Below are positions 26,972 to 36,722 of a DNA stretch of 64,000 nt, piece after piece. Position 1 is the stretch's first letter. Each line of letters begins with the position of its first letter. This DNA is from Simiduia agarivorans SA1 = DSM 21679. Its GTDB lineage: Bacteria > Pseudomonadota > Gammaproteobacteria > Pseudomonadales > Cellvibrionaceae. The DNA lies in NCBI RefSeq assembly GCF_000305785.2, contig NC_018868.3, positions 3,208,270 to 3,272,269 on the forward strand, read 5' to 3'. Made by a program: the position numbers and the translations under genes. The notes beneath the pieces were generated by a model. That model was given only the letters and a program-made list of their open reading frames with translations, did not search any database and was not told the origin of the DNA.

Positions 26972-28117
26972 TCAATGGGAGAGGGCGTGACTCTGCTTGC
27001 GGTACTGGCTCGGAGTCACGCCTTCTGTTCGTTTGAATACGCCATTAAATGTGGCTTTGGAATTGAAGCCGGCGGCGTACATAATATCCAGCACTGTAGT
27101 GCTGCGCTTTTCAATCAGTAGACGCTTCGCTTCTTTTAGCCGGTGTCGGTTAATATATTCTGCAAAACTACAGCCATAGTAGCCATTGATCACTGAAGAT
27201 AGCGTGCGAGTGGAAATCTGCATTTGGCGGGCCAGTGATTCCAGCGACAAGCCTGGGTCGGTGAACTGTTTCTGCCGCTCCATAAGTTCTTCCAGTTTGG
27301 CAACATAAGCTGGATTAATGTTCTGGTTCACATCTTTCTGTTGGCTGAATTCAATCGCCACCAGCGGGCGCAGTAACAATGCGTCGCGCACGTAGTAAAA
27401 CAGCGCACAGCTGAGCCCCAGCAATGCCAGATAATTTTGCGATAACCCTGTAGCGCCAACGGGCAACGCCAGTTGCCATTCTGTGTGGGCCAGTAACATG
27501 GCTGCGACCAGCATGCCGATAAACGAAAAACTCACCCAATAACATGCTATGGCAAGTGGCCAGCGTGCAGGCCGACTGGCACTGGTGCGTTGCCACCATT
27601 GCAATACCAGATACGCGGCCATCAGGGCGAGTGTCAGCCGGAATATTTCTCTGGCCAGTTGTACGAAAAACCATGAAGTTGATACATCGGCGAGGGCGGT
27701 ACTTTGTTGCAGATGGATTTTCGTTTCCACCGGCAGGCTGTGATAAAGCACCAACTGATGGAGGCTGTGGAGCAAGAAGGGACAAAATAGCAGCCAATAG
27801 ACCGGTTTAAACTTGAATTGAGCATCCAGCAGGCTGGCAATCATCAAGAAGCCAAAGGGCGCTTGTAACCAGGCACCAAATTCAAACAGGTAAATTAATC
27901 CGGGCGCTTGTGCAACTACGAAGGGGTGAAAGGCTGAGCCAAAGTTAATCAGTGTGTCTAGCGCTATGGCGCCGCTACTGAGAAAAAACCCTACAGCGGA
28001 CAGGGTGAAAGCCTTTTGTCGGCACTTTCCCGGTACCACACACGCTGCACAGAAGGCCGCGACGAACATGGTGGTGAGGAGCACGAGATCGTGTCCATTG
28101 AATAACACTGTTGCCAT
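26972..28117 (-). CDS. Membrane-embedded AraC-family transcriptional regulator
   Basis: 381 residues. Residues 1-~235 hold about seven hydrophobic segments, so the sensor part is integral in the membrane. The last ~100 residues form an AraC/XylS DNA-binding domain: first helix-turn-helix at LSLESLARQMQISTRTLSSVINGYYG, second at STTVLDIMYAAGFNSKATFNGVFKRTEGVTPSQYR. It diverges from the GH5 cellulase gene, so control of the cellulolytic cluster in response to a membrane or periplasmic signal is a reasonable guess. Confidence 0.82.
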   Translation of the reverse strand: MATVLFNGHDLVLLTTMFVAAFCAACVVPGKCRQKAFTLSAVGFFLSSGAIALDTLINFGSAFHPFVVAQAPGLIYLFEFGAWLQAPFGFLMIASLLDAQFKFKPVYWLLFCPFLLHSLHQLVLYHSLPVETKIHLQQSTALADVSTSWFFVQLAREIFRLTLALMAAYLVLQWWQRTSASRPARWPLAIACYWVSFSFIGMLVAAMLLAHTEWQLALPVGATGLSQNYLALLGLSCALFYYVRDALLLRPLVAIEFSQQKDVNQNINPAYVAKLEELMERQKQFTDPGLSLESLARQMQISTRTLSSVINGYYGCSFAEYINRHRLKEAKRLLIEKRSTTVLDIMYAAGFNSKATFNGVFKRTEGVTPSQYRKQSHALSH

Positions 28118-28530
28118 GATAAAACCCCGAGTACTTCATTTATTATTTCTTGTTTCCTTTGGGAAACTTGTGCTTTTCAGCCTCGAAGCAGCACTCGCGT
28201 GCCATCAAAAGGTCAAAAAGACAATATGACAATTTTCCATGATTCGCAAGTTGCTTGCCGGTAATTGGTCTCATAGATTTGAGGGGACTGTTCACAAAAG
28301 TTACAGAGAATTGTGACTGGAAACGCGTTTTGCAACGTTCAGAAAAACGAAGAAAGGTTCAGCTTGGCGTGATTGTGTACGTGTTTGCGCAAATATAAAC
28401 GTATGATTTTTTGCAGCGCAGGGAGTGAGACGCCAATGGCGTAAGTGCTTGTTACTTTGTGCGCAGGTAATTGGTGGAAACTGATCAGACCAATTATCTG
28501 TGAATAACACGAATAACAGGAGCATAAAAA
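28118..28530. other. Divergent intergenic region between AraC regulator and cellulase
   Basis: 413 bases without a gene, moderately AT-rich. It must hold the promoters of both flanking genes. AAACGCGTTT at 28321-28330 is a perfect palindrome with a CG centre. The region just before the cellulase start has AGGAG (28516-28520). Confidence 0.55.
28321..28330. promoter_or_regulatory. Palindromic operator candidate AAACGCGTTT
   Basis: Ten-base perfect palindrome with the CG centre common in LacI-family operators, ~200 bases before the GH5 start. A short palindrome like this can occur by chance. Confidence 0.25.
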
Positions 28531-30228
28531 GTGAAGAGAAAAATATTAGGTATGGCGATGGCTGGCCTGTTTGCCACTTTCGCTGAGGCCGCTCAGGTTT
28601 CAATGTCTGCGTCCGGCGACTGGGGCAGCGCGTTTCAGGGTGACACCAAAATCACCAATGATGAAGCGGGCGCCGTTAACGGTTGGACCATTACATTTGG
28701 TGCCAGTTTTACTATCGATCAGATTTGGAACGCGCGTATCATATCCAAGACCGGGAATACCTATGTGATCGGTAATCTCGATTACAACGGTGCAATCAAT
28801 CCGGGCGAGAGTGTCAATTTCGGTTTTATCGGGTCGCCGGGCAATGCGATGATGCCAGTGGATATCGTTTTTAACGGAGGTGCTGCGCCAACCCCAACCC
28901 CGACACCAACCCCGACACCAACCCCGACACCAACACCTACGCCCACACCGACCCCAACGCCTACACCAACCCCAACCCCTGGAAATGGTTTGCCCGGTGA
29001 CGACTGGTTGAGCGTGTCCGGAAATACCATTGTCAATAAATCTGGTCAGCCGGTCTGGCTTACCGGCGCCAATTGGTTTGGCTTTAATACCACCGAGCGT
29101 GTCTTCCATGGGCTGTGGAGCGTTAATCTCGACGCGACAGTTAAAGCTATGGCCGACAGAGGTATAAATCTGGTGCGCGTGCCATTCTCGACCGAATTGG
29201 TTAAGGAGTGGATGGCGGGTCAGTTCAAGGCGATTAACATCAACACCCATGCCAACCCTGAGCTGACAGGCATGAACAGCCTGCAGGTATTTGATGCGTT
29301 TCTGGCCGCGTGCAAAAAGTATGGCGTAAAGGTCCTGCTGGATGCGCATTCAGCCGAAGCCGATAACTCGGGTCACGTTCAGCCCCTGTGGACCAAGGGC
29401 AATATCACCGAGGCTGACTTTATAAACACTTGGGTATGGTTGGCCGAACGTTATAAAAACGACGACACCATTGTCGCGTTTGACCTGGAAAACGAGCCGC
29501 ATGGCAAGGCGCATAGCGATACAGTATTTGCCAAGTGGGATGGTTCAACCGATGCCAATAACTGGAAGCATGTGTCGGAAAAAACGGCAAAGGCGGTGCT
29601 GGCAGCGAATCCCGAAATACTGATCATGATCGAGGGCATTGAGGTGTACCCGATAGACGGCCTGAGTTGGGATTCGAAAAATGAGAAGTCGTACCATTTC
29701 AACTGGTGGGGCGGTAATTTGCGCGGTGTTGCCGATCATCCAGTGTTAGTGCCCGGCCACCAGAATAAAATCATGTATTCGCCACATGACTATGGCCCGC
29801 TGGTATTTGCGCAGGATTGGTTTTATCCCGGTTTTTCGAAGGAAACGCTGATCAATGACGTATGGCAGGACAACTGGCTTTACATTCATACCCAGGGTAT
29901 TTCTCCACTGCTGATGGGTGAGTGGGGCGGCTTCCTTGATGGTGGCGACAACGAAAAATGGATGCTGGCCCTCAGGGAGTTGATGAATGACTACAAAATC
30001 CATCACACCTTCTGGTGCCTTAACCCTAACTCGGGTGACACCGGCGGATTGCTCACTGGCGATTGGACCAACTGGGATGAGGCCAAATACAAGGTGCTTG
30101 AACCGGTACTCTGGCAAAACGCAGCCGGCGCTTATATCGGCCTTGATCACGAAGTGCCATTGGGCGCCAACGGCATAACGGTGAAACAACATTACCTGAA
30201 CGGTGGGGCTCGGCCAATCGGTCTGTAA
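28531..30228 (+). CDS. Secreted GH5 cellulase with N-terminal CBM2-like module
   Basis: 565 residues. The GTG start is set by AGGAG upstream; residues 1-20 are a signal peptide ending AEA. Residues ~22-116 are a CBM2-like cellulose-binding module without the usual cysteine pair. A threonine-proline linker spans ~119-151. The GH5 domain fills the rest, with acid/base E322 in DLENEPHG and nucleophile E464 in LLMGEWGGF. It would cut cellulose or related beta-glucans outside the cell. Two further cellulose-active genes follow on the same strand. Confidence 0.92.
   Translation: MKRKILGMAMAGLFATFAEAAQVSMSASGDWGSAFQGDTKITNDEAGAVNGWTITFGASFTIDQIWNARIISKTGNTYVIGNLDYNGAINPGESVNFGFIGSPGNAMMPVDIVFNGGAAPTPTPTPTPTPTPTPTPTPTPTPTPTPTPTPGNGLPGDDWLSVSGNTIVNKSGQPVWLTGANWFGFNTTERVFHGLWSVNLDATVKAMADRGINLVRVPFSTELVKEWMAGQFKAININTHANPELTGMNSLQVFDAFLAACKKYGVKVLLDAHSAEADNSGHVQPLWTKGNITEADFINTWVWLAERYKNDDTIVAFDLENEPHGKAHSDTVFAKWDGSTDANNWKHVSEKTAKAVLAANPEILIMIEGIEVYPIDGLSWDSKNEKSYHFNWWGGNLRGVADHPVLVPGHQNKIMYSPHDYGPLVFAQDWFYPGFSKETLINDVWQDNWLYIHTQGISPLLMGEWGGFLDGGDNEKWMLALRELMNDYKIHHTFWCLNPNSGDTGGLLTGDWTNWDEAKYKVLEPVLWQNAAGAYIGLDHEVPLGANGITVKQHYLNGGARPIGL
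28888..28983 (+). repeat. Coding (Thr-Pro)n linker repeat
   Basis: Degenerate ACCCCGACACCA-type hexamer repeats encode a Thr-Pro run of about 30 residues, the flexible linker between the CBM2-like module and the GH5 domain. Slippage could change its length. Confidence 0.9.
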
Positions 30229-30305
30229 TCCACTGCAACCTGACCTATTTAATCAATGAAATCCGATCCGCCGCATTCTGCGGCGGGTGCGGGGAGATTC
30301 TGTCT

Positions 30306-33300
30306 ATGAAAAAGCAATATTTGAAAAAAGCCTTGTTCAGCGCAGTGGCATTTGCTGCCTCTGCCGGTGTGCAAGCAGCAACACCCAACTATGGTGAAGC
30401 GCTGCAAAAATCCATCTACTTTTACGAGGCGCAGCAAGCAGGCAAGCTGCCTGCCTGGAACCGCAACGAATGGCGTGGCGATTCTGTATTGCAGGATGGT
30501 AGCGATGTGGGTGTGGATCTGTCCGGCGGCTGGTTTGACGCGGGTGACCACGTGAAGTTCGGCTTTCCGATGGCGGCCTCTGCGACCCTCCTCGCATGGG
30601 GTGTCTTGGAGTATCCAGAGGCCTATACCCAAGCCGGCCAGATGGTTCATATTAAAAACAACCTCCGTTTTGTGGCTGACTATTTTGTCAGTGCGCATAC
30701 CGCACCTAACGAACTTTACGGCCAGGTGGGCAGTGGCAGTGCCGATCATGCCTGGTGGGGTTCGCCAGAAGTAATTCACCTGACCGATCGCGCCGCGAGC
30801 ACGCGCCCCTCCTATAAAATTGATGCAAGCTGCCCGGGTTCAGACCTGGCGGGTGAAACGGCCGCCGCGCTGGCAGCGATCAGTATGGTGTTTAAAGCGG
30901 ACGACCCGGCTTACGCCGCTACGTTGCTCAGTCATGCACGCGAGCTCTATACCTTTGCGCATACCTACAAAGGTAAGTACAGCGATTGTATTACCGATGC
31001 CAAAAGCTTTTATAACTCCTGGAGCGGCTACAACGACGAGCTGGTGTGGTCTGCTATCTGGTTACACAAAGCCACCGGTGAAGCGGGCTATTTGAATTCG
31101 GCGAAAGTCGCATACGCCAATCTCAACACGGAGCAGCAATCCACCGTTAAATCCTACAAGTGGACCCATGCCTGGGATGACAAAGGCTATGGCTCCTATG
31201 TATTGATGGCAAAGCTCACGGGCGATGCGCAATACGAGGCGGATGCGGAGCGTTGGTTAGACTATTGGACTACAGGCTATAACGCCGCCCGCGTAAAATA
31301 CACCGCCGGCGGTCTGGCCCAGCTGGATACCTGGGGCGCGACCCGGTACGCGGCAAACACGTCGTTTATTGCATTGATCTATTCCGATTACCTGAAGAGT
31401 AAAAACCCCGCCAACCCGCGCGTTTCCACCTACTACAATTTTGCCAAAGGCCAGCTGGAATACATTCTGGGCGACAACCCCATGGGTATTCCTTACCAGA
31501 TAGGCATGGCCGCCAATGGCCCCAAAAATCCGCATCACCGCGGCGCACACGGCACCTGGGCTGACAGCCTGCAAAACCCGACAGATTCGCGACACTTGCT
31601 GGTGGGTGCGCTGGTGGGTGGACCGGGTACCGGTGATGCCTATGTGGACGACCGGGGTGACTACATTGCCAACGAAGTGGCGACCGATTACAACTCGGGT
31701 TTTACCGGCGCCCTGGCGCGTTTGTATTTGGATTTTGGCGGTAATCCGATTGCTGAAAGCCAGTTTCCTGCCAAAGAAGTACGCGACCTGGAATATTTTG
31801 TGGAGGCTAAAAGCAATGCCACCGGTCCACGTCACATTGAGATCGCGGCCAAGGTGTATAACCGTTCCGCGTGGCCGGCGGCCAATGGCGATAAGCTGAA
31901 GTTCCGATACTTTGTCGACCTTTCCGCGGAGATGGCAAAGGGCTATACGGCGGCCGATGTTACTGTCAGCACGGCCTATTCGCAGGCCACCAGCGTTTCC
32001 CAGTTGAAGGTCTGGGGAGATCCATCGAAAAATATTTACTACACCGAAGTGGACTTCACCGGCGTCAACATTTTTCCCGGTGGCCAGTCCGATCATAAAA
32101 AAGAAGTGCAGTTCCGCTTGAGTTTACCCACCACCGGCAATTCACCTGACTGGGTGAACGAAGGCGATCCGTCATGGGACAGCTACGGCGCGGCCGACAA
32201 AAAAGCCCCGAAAATTGCGCTTTACAGTGGCAATACGTTGATCTGGGGCGCTGAACCCACACCGGCCTGCGGCGCGGGTACCAGTATCAACTGCGCGCCG
32301 GTGGCGGACAATGTAACGGTGACTACTGCGGCGGACACGCCGGTTGCTGTCATCCTGAAAGGCTCAGACAGCGACGGCACTGTCGCAAGCTATCAGGTCG
32401 CTGCTCCTGCGCATGGTGTTCTGTCCGGCACCGGCGCCAATCGCACCTATACACCCAACAACGGTTTCTTTGGCGTAGACAGCTTTACTTACACAGTCAC
32501 CGACAATCTGGGCGCAGTATCTGCTCCGGCCACAGTGAGCGTGAGTGTGAGCGAGCCGGTTGTGCCTTCGGTTGCCATCTCAAGCCCTGCCAATGGGACA
32601 ACTGTTTACACCTCAGGCTCATTTACCCTGCACTACGCACTGGCCAACGCCGCCAGCGTGCGCATTCTGGTTAATGGTGGTCAAGTGGCTAGCGGTGTTA
32701 CCGGTGGTACCGCACAACTGGTAGCGCCCGCGACGGTGGGTAATTTCCTGGTGGAGGTTATCGCGCAGGATTCTGCGGGTAATGACCTGAGTGCCACTTC
32801 ATCGGTCACGCTCAGTGCGGTAACGCCACCGGCCAATACGCCGCCAGTGGCGAGCTTCACTCTGACCAGTGCGGGTCTCACCGCTACGGCTAACGCATCA
32901 GCGTCGTCCGATGCCGATGGTGATCCGTTGACCTACAGCTGGAGCTTCGATGGCGTGACGAAAACCGGCGTCAACGCCAACCACACCTTCGCAACGGCAG
33001 GTACCTACAGTGTGGCATTAACCGTCAGTGATGGTATCGATACCGATACCTTGATCCAATCGGTCACTGTCACGCCACCGGTTGCTGGCGTGCAGTGTGA
33101 CTTTGTGGTGTCGAATGAGTGGAACACCGGCTTTGTTGCGGTGATCCGCTTGACCAACAACGGTTCCGCAGCGGTGAACGGGTGGAATGTAAGCTGGCTC
33201 TTTCCCGAAGGTGTGACACGCACCAGCGGTTGGAACGCCACAGTCACCGGCAACAATCCTTATTCGGCAACAGGGCTGAGTTGGAACAGCGTGATCCAGC

Positions 33301-33392
33301 CGGGCCAGACGGTGGAATTTGGAATGCAAGGCAGCAAACCCGACGGAACTGCTGCGCCTGTACCCACTGTCACCGGGGACGTGTGTATCTGA
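30306..33392 (+). CDS. Secreted GH9 endoglucanase with CBM3, Ig/PKD-like and CBM2 modules
   Basis: 1028 residues. Signal peptide ~1-24 (ending VQA). The GH9 catalytic domain (~26-485) has D78/D81 in [13 protein letters not shown] and the acid E457 in [16 protein letters not shown]3-like module follows (~493-650: [10 protein letters not shown]...). Then come a cadherin-like repeat (~660-755), another Ig-like domain, a PKD domain (~845-922) and a C-terminal CBM2 (~929-1028). The GH9-CBM3 pairing is that of processive endoglucanases. It follows the GH5 gene by 77 bases. Confidence 0.93.
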   Translation: MKKQYLKKALFSAVAFAASAGVQAATPNYGEALQKSIYFYEAQQAGKLPAWNRNEWRGDSVLQDGSDVGVDLSGGWFDAGDHVKFGFPMAASATLLAWGVLEYPEAYTQAGQMVHIKNNLRFVADYFVSAHTAPNELYGQVGSGSADHAWWGSPEVIHLTDRAASTRPSYKIDASCPGSDLAGETAAALAAISMVFKADDPAYAATLLSHARELYTFAHTYKGKYSDCITDAKSFYNSWSGYNDELVWSAIWLHKATGEAGYLNSAKVAYANLNTEQQSTVKSYKWTHAWDDKGYGSYVLMAKLTGDAQYEADAERWLDYWTTGYNAARVKYTAGGLAQLDTWGATRYAANTSFIALIYSDYLKSKNPANPRVSTYYNFAKGQLEYILGDNPMGIPYQIGMAANGPKNPHHRGAHGTWADSLQNPTDSRHLLVGALVGGPGTGDAYVDDRGDYIANEVATDYNSGFTGALARLYLDFGGNPIAESQFPAKEVRDLEYFVEAKSNATGPRHIEIAAKVYNRSAWPAANGDKLKFRYFVDLSAEMAKGYTAADVTVSTAYSQATSVSQLKVWGDPSKNIYYTEVDFTGVNIFPGGQSDHKKEVQFRLSLPTTGNSPDWVNEGDPSWDSYGAADKKAPKIALYSGNTLIWGAEPTPACGAGTSINCAPVADNVTVTTAADTPVAVILKGSDSDGTVASYQVAAPAHGVLSGTGANRTYTPNNGFFGVDSFTYTVTDNLGAVSAPATVSVSVSEPVVPSVAISSPANGTTVYTSGSFTLHYALANAASVRILVNGGQVASGVTGGTAQLVAPATVGNFLVEVIAQDSAGNDLSATSSVTLSAVTPPANTPPVASFTLTSAGLTATANASASSDADGDPLTYSWSFDGVTKTGVNANHTFATAGTYSVALTVSDGIDTDTLIQSVTVTPPVAGVQCDFVVSNEWNTGFVAVIRLTNNGSAAVNGWNVSWLFPEGVTRTSGWNATVTGNNPYSATGLSWNSVIQPGQTVEFGMQGSKPDGTAAPVPTVTGDVCI

Positions 33393-33404
33393 TTCCCAGA
33401 GCAT

Positions 33405-33432
33405 GGCCCGGCCTCCGGTCGGGCCTTTTTTT
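33405..33432 (+). terminator. Rho-independent terminator after the GH9 gene
   Basis: GGCCCG pairs with CGGGCC around a ~9-base loop, followed by seven Ts. Confidence 0.8.
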
Positions 33433-33473
33433 GCCAAACCTGTTTTGGCGCAATTACCGAGGAGAAGGACATC

Positions 33474-35006
33474 ATGAAATGTTTAAGTAACACGCATTGC
33501 CCATCGAAGTGGCTCGCTGTATTGCCGCTGGCAATTGCAGCGGCTGGCGTGAGTGCACATGGGTTGATGGTAGATCCGCCCGCCCGCAATGCGGTGTGTG
33601 GATTGAATGAAAAGCCGGACCAGGCGAGTACCCAGGCGTGTGTGGATGCATTCGCAAACGACCCGCAGGGCGGTTATTCCTTTATGAGTGTACTGACCCA
33701 CGATGTAGGGCGCGCTGGCGTAACGCCATTGCCCTCAAATGTCTGCGGATTTGACAGCGAGGTTTGGAATGGCGGTGCCACGCCGTGGGATGTGGCAACC
33801 CAATGGCCAACACAACCTGCGACCGCGGGCCCGGTCGACATCACCTGGAATATTTCCTGGGGCCCGCATTTTGATGACACTGAAGAATTCCGCTACTGGA
33901 TTACCAAACCCGAGTTTGTGTTTGACCCAGCCAAACCGCTCACCTGGGCCGACTTTGAAGAGACGGCGTTTTGTGTACTGAATTACGATGACAAAAACCC
34001 GTCAGCTAACCCGGCGGTCATCGCCGATAAAGCGGCGCAAACGTTTACCACCCAATGCGATCTGCCGGCGCGCTCCGGACACCACGTGGTTTACGGTGAA
34101 TGGGGACGAAATTACTTTACCTATGAGCGTTTTCACGGCTGCATTGACATGGCCTTCGGCAATGGCCCGACGCCGCCTGTTGCGAATGCGCAAGCACTGA
34201 CCACCAACGCCAACCAAACGTTGGCGATCACGCTGAGCGGCCAGGATGCCGATGGTCAGGTAGTGGATTTCAATGTGGTGAGCGCGCCGGCCTCGGGCAG
34301 TCTATCGGGCGCCGGCGCGGATCGGGTATATTCCCCCGCGGTGGATTTTGCGGGCACAGACAGCTTTGCGTTTGTTGCCATCGATAACGACGGGCAATCT
34401 TCTGCGCCGGCCACCGTTGCCATTACGGTGAAAGGCAGTAATCAGGCACCCGTTGCCGTCATCGGTGCTGACATCAACGGTTTGAATGTGATGTTGCATG
34501 CCCACGACTCAACCGACCCAGACAATGATGCGCTAACGTTTGATTGGGATCTGGGTGATGGCAACCTGGCGAGCGGTCCGCACGTGAATCATACCTATGC
34601 CGTGGCCGGCAGTTACCCGGTGGTGTTAACAGCGTCCGATGGCACGGCCAGTTCAACGGCCACGCAAACCATCAGTGTCAGCTCGGCACCGCCTGCCAAT
34701 GGAGTGACCTGTGAGCATGTGATCAATAATGAATGGAACACTGGATTTGTGGCATCGGTTCGCTTAACCAATCACGGTTCGGCGCCGGTCAGTGATTGGT
34801 CTGTGAACTGGGCCTACCCCGCCGGCATCAGCCGAACCAGCGGTTGGAACGCGACGGTGACCGGCACCAATCCTTATACGGCAACCAGTGTGGGATGGAA
34901 CAATAGCGTACCGCCGGGACAAACCGTGGAGTTTGGCATTCAGGCCAGCAAACCCGCAGGCGCCAGCGTGCCCGCGGTAGTGGTGTCGGGGGCAGTGTGT
35001 GAATAA
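33474..35006 (+). CDS. AA10 lytic polysaccharide monooxygenase with CBM2
   Basis: 510 residues. The signal peptide ends AGVSA, so the mature protein starts with His29, the N-terminal copper ligand of LPMOs. The second histidine-brace residue is H132 in SWGPHFDDT. The AA10 domain spans ~29-228 with several cysteines and an axial aromatic near its end (RNYFTYERFHGC). A cadherin-like domain, a PKD domain and a C-terminal CBM2 (~411-510) follow, paralogous to those of the GH9 enzyme. It would oxidatively cleave crystalline cellulose. Confidence 0.93.
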   Translation: MKCLSNTHCPSKWLAVLPLAIAAAGVSAHGLMVDPPARNAVCGLNEKPDQASTQACVDAFANDPQGGYSFMSVLTHDVGRAGVTPLPSNVCGFDSEVWNGGATPWDVATQWPTQPATAGPVDITWNISWGPHFDDTEEFRYWITKPEFVFDPAKPLTWADFEETAFCVLNYDDKNPSANPAVIADKAAQTFTTQCDLPARSGHHVVYGEWGRNYFTYERFHGCIDMAFGNGPTPPVANAQALTTNANQTLAITLSGQDADGQVVDFNVVSAPASGSLSGAGADRVYSPAVDFAGTDSFAFVAIDNDGQSSAPATVAITVKGSNQAPVAVIGADINGLNVMLHAHDSTDPDNDALTFDWDLGDGNLASGPHVNHTYAVAGSYPVVLTASDGTASSTATQTISVSSAPPANGVTCEHVINNEWNTGFVASVRLTNHGSAPVSDWSVNWAYPAGISRTSGWNATVTGTNPYTATSVGWNNSVPPGQTVEFGIQASKPAGASVPAVVVSGAVCE

Positions 35007-35059
35007 ACTTGTTTGAAACTGCACCTATTTTCTCGTTAACGCTGTCTCAGCGTGTTGAT

Positions 35060-35083
35060 GCCCGGCCGTGAGCCGGGCTTTTT
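35060..35083 (+). terminator. Rho-independent terminator after the AA10 gene
   Basis: GCCCGGC pairs with GCCGGGC around CGTGA, followed by five Ts. Confidence 0.85.
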
Positions 35084-35323
35084 AGCGTCCGGTCTCAAAA
35101 AGGTGCCAGCACCTAAGTCTGATTTTGCGTTTCTGTTCTAATAGCGCGGTTGCTGTGCTCTCCACGTTAACAGTTGATGCATTAGCGACAAATTGCCCAC
35201 ATTTTATAATGATTAATGGCGCCTTGTTGAACATAAAAAGTATGAGTGTCGGGCATCACAATCCTACCCGGTTCATACGCGCCATCGTCGGAATTTTTCT
35301 ATAATTCAGTCCCCGATAAACCT
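35084..35323. other. Intergenic region upstream of the sigma54 activator
   Basis: About 240 bases with no gene. TATAAT at 35300-35305 is an ideal -10 hexamer, but no good -35 lies 17 bases upstream. Confidence 0.45.
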
Positions 35324-36637
35324 ATGGATGGGTTTGCTATGTCGCTGGCTGTGTATCCCATGGTTGTGCCGGGTGTGGCTGAAAGTCACCGGGCGCAATG
35401 TCTTGAAAGTTTGCAACAGGCGGGAGTGAGCGTTTGCACTCAGCCATTTCCCTTGAGTCCCTGTCTGGTGGTGGCTTCGGAGTCGTGCAGCGATGAGCCC
35501 GACGTCATTCCGCCGGGTGTTGGCTTAAATTGTCTATTGTGGTTTGGCGCGCCAACCGAAAAATTCTGGCGCCTTGCTTGCCGGTGTAGCTTGTGGCTAT
35601 TGTGGGACGAGCGGCAGGCCTCGCCCGTGCACCCATTAAGAGAAAAGTTGCAAGCGTTGACATCAGCGCAAGCCAATATCGAGCGTGCGCTCGACGCCCA
35701 GGGGCTGGTGGCTCAATCGGCCAGTATGCGACAGGTGCTGTTCCACCTGTACACGGCTGCCCGGCGGGGGGTGGATGTGTTGCTGCAGGGCGAAAGCGGT
35801 ACCGGCAAGGAGCAGTTGGCCCGGCTGTATCACCAATTCCGTCGATGCGACGGTGATCTTGCGACGCTGGATTGTACCACCCTGGATGAAGGGCTGGCCG
35901 GCAGCGAACTCTTTGGCCATGAACGCGGCGCATTCACCAGTGCCCACCGCAGCCGCGACGGCGTGATTGCCGATGCAGACAATGGCACCTTGTTCCTGGA
36001 TGAAATTGGCGATCTGCCGCTGGCGATTCAACCCAAATTATTGCGCACAATCCAGGAGCGGCAATACCGTCGGGTGGGCGGCAATCAATGGATGACCTCA
36101 ACCTTTGGTCTTGTGTGTGCGAGCCACGTGGCATTGGAAAGCGCGGTAGATGCCGGCAATTTCCGATTGGATCTGTATCACCGCATTGCGGCTTGTGTGA
36201 TTATGGTGCCGCCGCTGCGCGAACGGGTGGAAGATATTGTGCCGTTGGCGGAGCATTATTTTGCCAGTCGATGCGGCGATGGCGTGTCGCTCAGTGGGCC
36301 CCTGCGGCAATGGTTGTGTCAATATCATTACCCCGGCAACGTGCGTGAACTCTATCAGCGCTTACGTTTGATTCAGCCTGAAGCCGGTGCCGCGCAGGCG
36401 TGTCTTTCCGATATGGTTATGCCCTGTAGCATTCCGGAGCGCAGCGCAACCGGCGATAACTGGATTCATCAGAGTGTCAGTGCCGGGCTTGGGCTGGACG
36501 CAATTAAAGAGCGTGCTACGCGCGAGGCCAAAGCCAGCGCCCTGCGATTGTGTGATGACAGCTGCAAGCAGGCGGCACAATTATTGGGTGTGAGTGAACG
36601 CACGCTGCAGTTGTATAAATCAGAATTATCTGGCTGA
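35324..36637 (+). CDS. Sigma54-dependent transcriptional activator (enhancer-binding protein)
   Basis: The central AAA+ domain has Walker A (GESGTGKEQLARL), Walker B (NGTLFLDEIGDLPL) and an arginine-finger region (LRERVEDIVPLAEHY). The sigma54-contact loop reads GAFTSA instead of GAFTGA. A Fis-type helix-turn-helix lies at the end (KQAAQLLGVSERTLQLYKSEL). The N-terminal ~140 residues are not a receiver domain and are unrecognised. The start is uncertain: ATG at 35324, ATG at 35339, or a GTG at 35246; I favour one of the ATGs because a TATAAT lies just upstream. Confidence 0.88.
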   Translation: MDGFAMSLAVYPMVVPGVAESHRAQCLESLQQAGVSVCTQPFPLSPCLVVASESCSDEPDVIPPGVGLNCLLWFGAPTEKFWRLACRCSLWLLWDERQASPVHPLREKLQALTSAQANIERALDAQGLVAQSASMRQVLFHLYTAARRGVDVLLQGESGTGKEQLARLYHQFRRCDGDLATLDCTTLDEGLAGSELFGHERGAFTSAHRSRDGVIADADNGTLFLDEIGDLPLAIQPKLLRTIQERQYRRVGGNQWMTSTFGLVCASHVALESAVDAGNFRLDLYHRIAACVIMVPPLRERVEDIVPLAEHYFASRCGDGVSLSGPLRQWLCQYHYPGNVRELYQRLRLIQPEAGAAQACLSDMVMPCSIPERSATGDNWIHQSVSAGLGLDAIKERATREAKASALRLCDDSCKQAAQLLGVSERTLQLYKSELSG

Positions 36638-36675
36638 AAATCATGCATAAAAAGGCTGTATAAAACAGGTGGTAA

Positions 36676-36701
36676 GAAAAAGCCTGCGCACAGCGCAGGC
36701 T
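36676..36701 (-). terminator. Rho-independent terminator of the leftward operon
   Basis: Nine-base stem AGCCTGCGC / GCGCAGGCT with a 3-base loop; on the minus strand it is followed by a run of Ts (36676-36680). It serves the operon 41288-36723. Confidence 0.75.
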
Positions 36702-36722
36702 GGTAAAGATACGAACAGGCGA

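Noticed and set aside
28888..28983. Regular short repeats that could be taken for CRISPR or a VNTR of regulatory kind
   Set aside because: They lie in frame inside the GH5 gene and encode the Thr-Pro linker; there are no spacers of unique sequence.
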